This document shows, one piece after another, positions 37,864 to 64,000 of a stretch of 64,000 bases of DNA (position 1 is the stretch's first letter; each line of letters begins with the position of its first letter). The notes under the pieces are model-generated. The model was given only the letters and a program-made list of their open reading frames with translations, was not told where the DNA came from and ran no database searches. The stretch is from contig NC_081137.1 of NCBI RefSeq assembly GCF_958295425.1, forward strand, positions 12,501,254 to 12,565,253. The letters run 5' to 3'. Origin of the DNA: Solea solea (taxonomy: Eukaryota > Chordata > Actinopteri > Pleuronectiformes > Soleidae). The position numbers were made by a program, and so were the translations under genes.

Positions 37864-38247
37864 GTAAAAGCTGAGGTGAGCAAGTTCATGTGCCTTGTGC
37901 TTATGGCTGCATGGAAATATACTGCATGCATTGTAGAGTGTTAGAGAAGAGAGTGTGTGTGTGTGTTTCTCCTGCTGTTTGTGTTTGATACTATTTGTTG
38001 ATTTTTTTTTTAGTGTGTGTGTGTGTATGTTCTGTGTCCTTTTACAGAACGATCCAAACATGCTGCAGTGTGTGCGCCTGCAGACTGTGCTGCACTGTTA
38101 ATGCATGAAACACATACACACACATACAGAGAGAGAGAGAGACAGTTCCACAGAGATCGAATGCAACCACAGTTGTAAACCAGCAAGTTCCCCTTCACTG
38201 CATTCACCGTTTCATATTTCTGCACGGTCTGCACGTGAGCACTACAG

Positions 38248-38250
<3 letters not shown>

Positions 38251-38284
<34 letters not shown>
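38251..38284. repeat. (TG)17 microsatellite
   Basis: Pure TG tract. A shorter (AC)n tract lies near 38634-38659. Confidence 0.95.
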
Positions 38285-38286
<2 letters not shown>

Positions 38287-38627
38287 AGTGAGGAGGGGGT
38301 GCTCACGTGTGTGTATGTTGGTGGGAGGGGTACAATAGTGAGGGGCTTCAGTGCAAAGAGTGCAAAGACTCAGAGTAACGCCTTAACTGTGTCACATACA
38401 GTATGTTAAGTTCACCTCAGTTCGTTGACACGTTCCTAGTCGGAGAGAGACCTTTTCACTTTGTTGTGTTTTAAAAGAGTCAAGCGACTCAAACGTTTGT
38501 TTGACTCACGGACAGAAACCAAATGGACTCATAAGAAGAAAACAAAAGAACACCTGGTTTCTGTCACTAGCACGCTGCATTAACTTGGTGTATCATTTCT
38601 AGGTTACCATTCCTCACACATGCCAGG

Positions 38628-38658
<31 letters not shown>

Positions 38659-40212
38659 TAAGTAGATTCATTGCTTTTCAACCTGCTTCGTTGTCTTTGT
38701 TTAAAAAAATGCACAGTTTGTGTTTTTTCTTTTGTAAAATACTCCCCTCTTTCTTGTCCATGACCTTGCCTTGGTACGTTCCAGTTCCCCCCTCACAGGG
38801 CTGTGCTTTATGGAGTATACCCCGAGAGAAGCTGAGAGGGAGAAGGGGGATAGCGTAGCAGAGAGAAGTGGGGCTGCAGGGATACTATTTTTAGAAAATG
38901 TGATTGATATCCGGCTCATACTGTACTTTCCTTTCTCTGTGATAGTGATGCTATTTCAGGCCTGCATCCAATAAAATCATGCACGTGCATGCATTCATGG
39001 TGGGTTGTCCCAGCATTATGTGTCTGTCTGCACGCTTCTCACTTCCCCTCCATCTGTTCCCTGCATGCTTCTGCCCCTCCTGTTAGCAAGCTTAGGAACC
39101 ACCAGAACAGGCTTGGTCTCTCCGTTATGGTGTAGGAAGCAGGATCCTTCCTACATAGACACACACGCATACACTCGTGAAGTCTCAGTCGGGGATGCAC
39201 GTCTGCAGTGGGTCGCTGCAGCTGTAGCAAACATTTTCTAAATGGTGTGAGATGTGACAAACTGTTGATTTGTTCAGACGATGGCACACATTGTGAGTGT
39301 GTTTAAAGACATGAGGTGCTTCACCATTCAGAGAATGATTTTATTCAGCTCACAGCACTGTAAATGCAAATGGTGCCCAATCCAAAGAGGAAAAATGAAA
39401 GAAATGAGGAAATATACATTAAATCTAATGGGCTCTCTCCATTCACTTCACTCTCCTCTCCTCCACCCCCCTCCTCTTGCTGGCTCACACACGCTAACAC
39501 TCCCCTCCTCGCTTGAGGCCTTGCTCCAAGCTCTGGACTAAATGATATCATCGGTTGCCAGGGATACAGGGACACAGCGTGCAGAGAAAAGGGAGGGTGA
39601 GGCAGAGCTGTGCACGTAGCCTGAGAGGGAAAAGAAGGATGCTTGTATATTGGGTGTCAAATAAAAAGAAAAGTAGTGAAGGCTGTATGTGCATTGGGGG
39701 GGAGTCGTGAAGAGGAAAGACAGAAGAAAATAAAGTCTGTTGTCAAAGGTTACTGGCCCATCCTTTCGCTCCCTTCTGTCTCACATCTCGCTACACTCTC
39801 TTTGTCTAGAGAGGCTCACAATTGCAACAGTGCATGTGGGATGCATGTGACAGCATGTGTTGCAGGAGATGGGAGGCAAAAATAGAGGCAGAGTGTAGCA
39901 ACAATACCTGAGGAATGGAGCTGAGATACTGTCCTTGGTTTAAAAACAATAAAACCCTTCTGTCTTGTACATGTAGGCACCAAATATCTGGTATTCCCTC
40001 ACTGTCTCCACTGTGTGTTTCTGTGTGTTTGCCAGTGTGCGTAGGATGAGCATGTCTATTTAAAGGGATCGGAGAGTTCACCGGTCTGCTGTGTCTAACT
40101 GACGGCATCATCAAAATTTGGACCAGAGAGTCGGTCTCCCCCGGCTATTCTCTCAGCACACTATTGCAAGGTAAGACTGGTGTCAGTGAAACCTAAAAAA
40201 AGTTGTGAGGAC

Positions 40213-41210
40213 CAGACATTCAATTCAGTTCAATTTTATTTGTATAGCACTAAATAACAACATACATTATCTCAAGGCCCTGTACATAGTAAGGCGGAAA
40301 CCTTTACAATATTATACCCAAAAATTCACACAATACGCAAGCACTAGGCATCAGTGGAGACAAAAATAAAAACTCTGACAGAACCAGACTCAAAATGTGG
40401 AAGGAAGAAGAGAAGGGGAAAAAAGAGGGAGACGAGGTAGAGACAGAAGAAAGAGACCAGGAGCAGATATGTACTGTACCAGTTGTATTAAATTATAGAC
40501 AGGACAGCTCTGAGTCAGTTATGGCATGTTTATAGTACTACAATGTCATTGAAACATGCAGTAGCATAGATTGTTGATACAAATTCAACTGATATAGATT
40601 TTAATTATATAATAAAAATGATGGCAATACTACTACTACTGGTACTGAAAATAATGGCCTTGAAACTGGATCTGGATCCTGCAGCCTGCAAAATGAATAC
40701 GGAGAGAGGGAGAGAGGACAGGAAAGGAAAGCACAAACTAGATAGAGAAAGAACAAGGTTAATGACATGTAATAAAGTCATATTCATAGCCTGAGTGTGA
40801 GTGTGCCACAGAATTTGCCCAGCAGTCTAGGTCGATAGCAGCACAACTAAGATGATTCAGGTTTCCCTTGAACCAGCCCTAACTATAAGCTTTATCAAAA
40901 AGGAAGGTTTTAAATCTAACTTTAAATACAGAGAGTGTCCGCCTCCCAAACTGACACTGGGAGCTGGTTCCACAGGAGAGGAGCCTGGTAACTGAAGGCT
41001 CTGCCTCTCATTCTACTCTGGGAACCACAAGTAAGCCTACATTTTGGGGTCCAAGTGATCTGTTGGGAATATAAGGAAAAACTAGTTCTTTAAGGTATGA
41101 AGGGGCCTGATCGATAAGTGCTTTGTATGTGAGGAGGAGGATTTAAAATTGAATTATTAACTGTACGGGGAACCAGTGTAGAGAAGAAAAACACTGGAGT
41201 GATATGGTCT
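40213..41210 (+). mobile_element. Long dispersed fish repeat, nearly full copy
   Basis: Begins TTCAATTCAGTTCAATTTTATTTGTATAGCAC and continues with CTCAAGGCCCTGTACATAGT, CAGCCCTAACTATAAGCTTTA, GGGAGCTGGTTCCACAGGAGAGGAGCCTG, and AAGGCTCTGCCTCTCATTCTACTCT. This series of blocks is familiar from many teleost genomes as an interspersed repeat of unresolved class. It is noncoding here. Confidence 0.8.
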
Positions 41211-41639
41211 CATAATGTCCTCACTCCCTATGGTTTACGGAGAGAGATGTCTGCCCCTTTTTCCCTGTGGGTGCCTCTCTGGGATTTGAAAACAGAGACA
41301 TCAGGAATCAGACCTTCAATAAACATATCACTTCCATCTGCTCTTTCGTGGTCTTCCTGGGAGAGATGCCGGGCTCAGTCTGTAGGCCAATGCAAAATAG
41401 ATGCCAAAAAGGGATCTCACCACCCCCAACCTAAACCTAATTCTAACCCTAACCCTTAAAACCAGGACTTAACTAAGCCTCAAATCTTTCCACTAGCGCA
41501 GCTCAACGGTGTCTAGACAAGTCTGATTGAAGACCTGAAAACCGTGTAGTATGTACCAGTGGTACCTATCACAGTGGTCTAAGACACTGCAGTCTATTGA
41601 TTGATCGACAGCGAATAGTCAATTCTGTCTCACTCGTTC

Positions 41640-41965
41640 TCCTTGTCTACCACTGTATCCTCCACATGAGGTTTGCGGGGTGCTGGAGCCAATCCCAGCT
41701 GACATAGGGCAAAAGGCGAGGTAAACCCTTGATAGGTCACCAGTCCATCGTAGGAACATCAATGACTCTCACATTCACACCTACAATCATATTGTGTCCA
41801 ATTAACCTAATCTGCATGTTTTTGGACTGTGGGATGACACCTGAGTACTCGGGGAGAACATGCAAACACGCAGAAAGGCCCTTGGTTGAAGCGGGATTCA
41901 AACAGGCTGCCATCTTGCTGTGAGGCAACAGTGCTACCCGCTACTTTGCCCTGTTGGCCTCAGTT
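41640..41965 (-). mobile_element. SINE-like repeat copy, minus strand
   Basis: Reverse complement of the 34.8-kb family: TGCATGTTTTTGGACTGTGGGA, GGGGAGAACATGCAAAC, CAGAAAGGCCC and a degraded tRNA-like head (GTGAGGCAACAGTGCTACC) are seen on the + strand in inverse order. Confidence 0.85.
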
Positions 41966-43189
41966 TACATGCATGTTAAAAGTCCGGTTTTAGTCGGACG
42001 AAGACAATAATTCAGTTTTATTAATGTCATGTAAACGTGTTTGCCTGACTATAATCAAGTGAGTCTTAGTCGGACTAATGTATTTGGATAATGTGATTCA
42101 TAGTCTGATTGCTCCTGCATGTATACACTTAGTCGGACTGGAATCATGATCAATAATCATGATTAATATGTACAACAGGTACGATACATAACCTCGATCC
42201 ATCTCACTATTCATCTCACTGTTTGCTTTTTTCTTTGATTTGATTCAATAAACACTAGCTTTTAGAGAGAAACAGCACCACCATGAAAAACTGAACAGGT
42301 CTACACAATAGGCTACTGACTGTGGTGTATGTGTTGCAATTTTTGAGATGTTTCCTCACTGTGAAGCAGACAGAAACAGAAACAACAGAAACCCTGTGCA
42401 CGTGACTGCTGAGTTCCAGATGTCTCGCATGACCCCAGCACACATGGGTTAAATCATGGTTGTGTAGAGTCTGAATTGAGCTGCTGTTGACTGACAAGGA
42501 GGCTCTGTGGTAGATGGTTTAACTGTTGTGTCCGTGGTCTTGCTCAGTACTGTCCAGTGTTAAAAACATGGCACGGCGTCCCGTCTTGTCTGGGAATACA
42601 AATGGTGCTGAGAATGAATGAGGGTGAAAGGATGGACAGTGGTGTGATGGAAGCAGAGGCTGTTGTTTTGGGACCTAAATCCAAACATGGCAAATTTACG
42701 AATAAACTCAAACTCCACCAAAAGCAAAGAAAGCTTCACAGCAATGCAACATATGGTCAGCAACACAATGTTATCCTAAACTACAGAACTGCAAGAATTT
42801 ATTTGTTACATAAAAACATAAATTTCAAAACAAAAATAAAATTCTAATCTCATATTACATTAATTTTTTGTGTATTTTATGTTTAATGCAGCAGACTAGA
42901 GACTAGAGCCTAAGGCAACAGCTGTCTGGCTACAGCTGCTCTAGCAACGGGTTGGAAATTGATGTTCAAGATGGCTACTCATTTTAACACATTCAGAAAA
43001 GTTATTATTACAACTCAAATCTCAGATCTACAAATGTCTATGTCCATGTCTCGAGCTTACAGGCATCTCTTTTACTATTGTGATTCAATGGGAAAATTAC
43101 TTTTTGGGCTGCATGAGTATTTTTTTGTCGCAGTACCATAAGTGGCCACCATTTTGAAAAATTGGTTGCAAGGAAGGCAGAGGGGGCGG

Positions 43190-44135
43190 TGCTCTATCCA
43201 GCCCTTATAATACATTCATGCTCATCGCGGCCCCTCGTCTTAGCCCCTTACGTTTTGTTTCAAGTAACAAGAAACGGAGACAACTGAACCGTCTCCACAA
43301 CCAAGGCTGCAGCAGGACGTTTCACAAAGGTAATAATATTTTATATTTTTCTGTGTGTATTTTCTGTATGCTGTTAGAATCCTGAACACTGAGGACTTAC
43401 TGGTGGTGCCACTCTCCCCTCCCCCCACTCTGACCTCACAATGTGTCTATGTGTAAGCTTCTGCACTTTACATTGAAAGTGTCCGTTTGTTTTGGGTTTT
43501 TTTTAAATATCTTTATAGCTAGCTGGTGGGACTGTGAGAAAGGTCATTGTGTTTGCCTTTATGAAGAAATCATAATCTATCATTTTGAAGTCTGCAAGTG
43601 GTCATTTTCAATTACAGTGAGTCAGTCTAATCAAATGTAGCTCCATTTTGTTAAATCCTGGCTGTAACTATAATGTTACTCACCAATTTACAGTAATAAG
43701 ACCACTCTTTATTTAAATTATTAACAAAATCTATTAAAAAATTATTATTCCTCTCTTCTGATTGGTTATCTTCCCAAGTCATCCCGCCCCAACATTTTTT
43801 GTCTAGTTTTTATTCCTTGACGAAAGTGTCAGTAGAATACTGTCAGCATTTAACTGTTCTATAACATTGTCTCATCCTCTTCTCAGGTGTGATTGACATC
43901 TAGCTGTCAGCTGATCACAGCTTTATCAGCTGGTGCTGGGACTATTTGGGTAGAAGTGTCCAATATGTCGGCATTCTTCCACCCCGTGACTGGAGCGGGA
44001 CACATGGCAGGCAACCACTTCTCTGGGATGGGGGTCTTCAGCAACCCTTCAGCAAAAGATTCTCGGTCCTTCATGACCTCTCCGAACAGCAGCCTTTTTT
44101 AAAGTTTTTAAAAACACAATCGTTGTAAATAAATA
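43190..44135 (+). CDS. Candidate small two-exon gene (45-residue protein)
   Basis: Not recognised. The reading: GC box GGGGGCGG (about 43182-43189), TATA-like TTATAATA about 25 nt beyond, a noncoding exon ending ACAAAG/GTAATA at 43329/43330, and an acceptor CCTCTTCTCAG at 43886. The CDS is 43965-44102: ATG with A at -3, 45 codons, TAA. AATAAA follows at 44128-44133, 26 nt after the stop. The peptide begins MSAFFHPVTG, is rich in Gly, Ser, Phe and His, ends SPNSSLF, and has no membrane segment or signal peptide. About two thirds of third codon positions are G or C, unlike the AT-rich flanks, which supports real coding. It could instead be an alternative 5' exon pair of kdm6b, or chance. Confidence 0.45.
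43965..44102 (+). CDS. Small ORF of the candidate gene
   Basis: Coding part of the candidate above. The frame is closed upstream by TGA at the start of the exon, so ATG 43965 is the natural start. Two dozen bases after the stop lies a canonical poly(A) hexamer. No homologue is recalled. Confidence 0.45.
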   Translation: MSAFFHPVTGAGHMAGNHFSGMGVFSNPSAKDSRSFMTSPNSSLF

Positions 44136-45324
44136 TTTCTCAGCATTTATACAAAGTGTTTTTGGTTTTTTGTTATCAGAAAAACTTTTAGTTGACTATT
44201 GGTTATGTATGACGCCGCTGCTGTACCCACTCTAAAAACTAATTAAAACGACCTAATTTCAAAAACAGTAAGTCAAGAAAAAACAATAAACAAGATAAAA
44301 ACTAATGAAAAATCCAAAACCATTGTAACCTTGACTCATAGATCCAAGGTGACTCGTGGATCCACAGCATGTCATCTTCACTCTGCCTCGTGTGCTAATT
44401 GTGTGGTTCTTCAGTAAATCCAAGTAAGGGGATTTTAAATACTGAAGTCACAATATAACAATTTTGTACTGAAAGTGAACTTGCCAATGATGAGCAACAA
44501 CTTAACTTCATGTTAGAAAACACCGGCCAAAGGCATGAGTGGCAACCAATGAGTGGCAACCCCACCCACTATGGAAGAGGATGAGGGCCTCATGGGAAAT
44601 TTTTTTAAAACAAAATATTTCAGGCTACTAGATCTGACTTTTATCTCAAAATGACTTTAATCCCAGAATTCTGTCATTTTTCTCCCAGAAGTCTGACTTT
44701 AATCATCTCACCATGTATATAACAGTTAGCTCTAATTCTATTCAATACAGCCCCAGAATATACAGGACAAGTTGAATTTCTCACACAACCAGCGTCACCC
44801 GAACACCTGACCTGAGGTAATTGTTCAGTACTCGGTGGGAAGCCGATTGTGCCTCTGAAAGTTTGTGTTCTTGAGGAGAATGAAACACATCAAAAGGTTA
44901 CAGAGGCGTAAAAAATGGAAGATGGATGTTGTTTTGAAACGGCACGGGTGTCTCCTTTCTTTCTGAATATTAAGAAATCTTGACTTATGGAGTGATTTTA
45001 TAGCAGCACTTCTTTTGTGTCCCCTTTTTTTTCGTCTGCCCTGTGTTTTCATCACTGGATGGCCACTGATTGTGGTGTCTGCTGGGAAACAGTGATTAGA
45101 GAGAGAGAGACTGAGTGCACAATGAAAATATGGCTGTCGATGATATGATCACTGAACAGATACATTGCACCAAAAAAAAAAATCATCTACGGATGCTATT
45201 TCTCAACCCTGTGTCTTTTCCACAGGCTGGTTTTTGCTCTCAGGTGTGAAGTGGAGGGCCTCCCAAACACAGACCAAGACTGGTAACTACACGTTTTGTT
45301 TCTCTCTCTCTGATAACATTATAT

Positions 45325-45331
45325 GTATATG

Positions 45332-45380
<49 letters not shown>

Positions 45381-45396
45381 ATATATATATACATAC

Positions 45397-45427
<31 letters not shown>

Positions 45428-45437
45428 GCTATATAGC
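45325..45437. repeat. AT/ATGT compound microsatellite
   Basis: Long (AT)n followed by GTATGTATATAT units; simple sequence repeat. Confidence 0.95.
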
Positions 45438-45454
45438 TATTTATGTAGTGTTTT

Positions 45455-45685
45455 TCCAGTCTCGATGACCAGTCAAAAGTGCATTACATGACAACTATGC
45501 CATTCATACCCATTCTGTATTTCTATCACACACCATGCCCATTCACATGCTACCTGCACAGCTGTCAGGGTTAAGTGTCTTGCTCAGGGACACAGCTCCA
45601 TATAGACTAGTGGAGCTGGGGATCGATCCCACGGCCTTCCAGTTGACAGACAACCTGCTCTGCCACCGATCCACAGCCTGTTAAA
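45455..45685 (-). mobile_element. tRNA-derived SINE, minus strand
   Basis: On the minus strand the head shows box B-like GGGATCGATCCC and the body GTGTCCCTGAGCAAGACACTTAACCCTGACAGCTGTGCAGG. This is the same body module as in the SINE at 29.9 kb (GTGTCCTTGGGAAAGACACTTAACCC). The tail reaches about 45460. Confidence 0.85.
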
Positions 45686-46711
45686 TTGTTACTGAAGGAT
45701 TTCAATTGCATGATTAAGCATTAAGGATTGATTAAGGATTCCTAATCCTTTTTTTTTAAGTCACTGTGCGTAAGACTTTTTTGAATCAGTGTAAAGCTTC
45801 TCCTAAAGCCGTAGTCTGCAATTTACATGACTGCCTTGGAAATTACTAACCAATATATTGGTTTTATCAGTTGGAAATGTAGCCTTCGCCTACTCCTCCT
45901 ACTACACCATCTTTTTATTTTTTTTTGTAGACAACTAAAGTAATAGATAATAAAAACAACAACAACTAAAAACAAATCATGGACTTGAGCTTTGATGTTG
46001 CCACTCTGCAAATTATAAAGCTTGCCATTGTCTTAAAGTTGCAGTGGGCAGGACTGATGGAAACATAGTTGTTGATTTTCAACTGAAGGTTTTTAAAATA
46101 CTTTGCAATCATGGCTCTCTGGTCCAAGCTCGTCTCGTCATATGACAACAGATGGATGCAATTGTTTCATATGCAACAGAAGACCTGAGACAATCTCACC
46201 ATCTCTGAAACTCTCTTCTGATACCAACACGTCTTTTATTGCATTTATAGTCCAACTCCTTTAATCTCTTTCTTTCTTGTGGGATTTTTGGGAGCAGAGG
46301 GAGTTTTTGTCCATGCTGGAGTAGCAATCATTCCACCACAGGGACCTGTATGCAGAGTAGTCATAGAGGAGCAGCCAATAAGAGCACCTGCTCTCTCTGA
46401 CCTGCACTTTGATTGGCCAAAGCCTCCCTTGCTACTACATGATAGTTTGAGGCTATAAAGGGGAGCAAAAGTTTAATACTCTCTCATATCACTTGATTAA
46501 TATTATGCTAAAATGTTATTATGGAATTATTGACCAGTTATGCAAAACAGATCCTCTCCACTGTACCCTTTATGGATTGACTGTCTGTGGTAGCATCGAC
46601 ATCTTACATTTTATGTCATCACACTTCTTTCAAGGAGTTTTTTATTTATTTATTTGGTGTATTTGCTTGTTAGTTTATTCAAAATGGGGAATTATGTCTG
46701 TTTCAGGCTGC

Positions 46712-63669
<16,958 letters not shown>

Positions 63670-63938
63670 GGACTCCTCTGTGGTTTCTTTCAGCCATAAC
63701 CAAAACTCTAATGGCAGCACAACTGTTGTCTCTTTAAGGCAATCTATTCCTGCGAACACTTTCTGAATCAGCCAACCATGTTTACTCAGTATTGTTTACA
63801 TCACACAATAAGGTATGGATACTCAGCCAATCCAACTATAGCTCACTGTCTTCCCCATACCAGCTGCTGATTGGACGTGTGTTTTGAAATAGAATGACTA
63901 GACTGGTACTTCTCATGAAAAGCATTTCAGATGTGTAC

Positions 63939-63941
<3 letters not shown>

Positions 63942-63974
<33 letters not shown>
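63942..63974. repeat. (AC)n microsatellite in kdm6b 3' UTR
   Basis: Pure AC tract, followed by a few TA units, inside the presumed 3' UTR. Confidence 0.93.
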
Positions 63975-63980
<6 letters not shown>

Positions 63981-64000
63981 ATGTGAGCACTGCTAACACT

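Larger units (their letters stand above)
37864..43150. other. Intergenic or 5' intron DNA with repeats
   Basis: No coding gene is firmly supported. It contains GT and AC microsatellites, a long fish repeat (40213-41210), a minus-strand SINE-like copy (41640-41965) and a transposon-like patch rich in AGTCGGACTA near 41970-42150. An exon-like segment ends in a good donor at 40170/40171. Confidence 0.5.
44140..46706. other. Intergenic DNA upstream of kdm6b coding start
   Basis: Holds a dispersed repeat copy (about 44400-44480), a TA-rich microsatellite (45325-45437) and a minus-strand SINE (45455-45685). A possible 57-nt noncoding exon lies at 45226-45282 (acceptor TCTTTTCCACAG, donor GTAACT). 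An inverted CCAAT (ATTGG, about 46413) and a TATA-like GCTATAAAG near 46452 could form a proximal promoter; this is unproven. Confidence 0.45.

Overview
This is vertebrate nuclear DNA, most likely from a spiny-rayed teleost fish. The genes are interrupted by GT-AG introns, intergenic DNA is AT-rich and full of microsatellites, and the dispersed repeats are of fish type: tRNA-derived SINEs, hAT-like MITEs, a degenerate LINE and an endogenous retrovirus scrap. There are no bacterial operons, CRISPR arrays or insertion sequences. Almost all long single-frame ORFs outside the exons below are chance reading frames or shadows.

Three protein-coding genes are well supported. (1) The 3' two thirds of neuroligin-2 (nlgn2, + strand) lies in five exons between 10851 and 18043. 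Its first exons must lie upstream, so about 1-10850 is read as one long intron. (2) A two-exon gene on the - strand (32221 to 30583) encodes a secreted DNA/RNA non-specific endonuclease of the ENDOD1-like fish family. (3) A complete lysine demethylase 6B (kdm6b/JMJD3, + strand) has 19 coding exons from 46712 to 63669. All exon phases join, giving 5259 nt or 1752 residues, and the last coding exon is a 24-nt microexon 3.36 kb beyond the previous one. In human, NLGN2 and KDM6B both lie in 17p13.1, so this looks like conserved linkage with the endonuclease gene sitting between them.

A fourth candidate is a small, apparently unrecognised two-exon + strand gene at about 43.2-44.15 kb. It has a GC box and TATA-like motif, a noncoding first exon, a 45-codon ORF with GC-rich third positions, and an AATAAA signal.

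Layout: 1-10850 nlgn2 intron with MITEs; 10851-18043 nlgn2 exons, one preceded directly by a (TG)27 tract at its splice acceptor; 18044-24800 3' UTR and intergenic DNA; 24814-25541 retroviral relic; 25.5-30.4 kb repeats; 30.38-32.25 kb endonuclease gene; 32.3-43 kb intergenic DNA with tandem SINEs, two copies of a long fish repeat and possible noncoding first exons of kdm6b; 43.2-44.15 kb small candidate gene; 46.7-63.7 kb kdm6b, with a pentanucleotide satellite in its first coding intron and a LINE in its last intron.

The genes do not form a pathway. Nlgn2 is a postsynaptic adhesion protein, Kdm6b a nuclear H3K27 demethylase, and the ENDOD1-like protein a predicted secreted nuclease.
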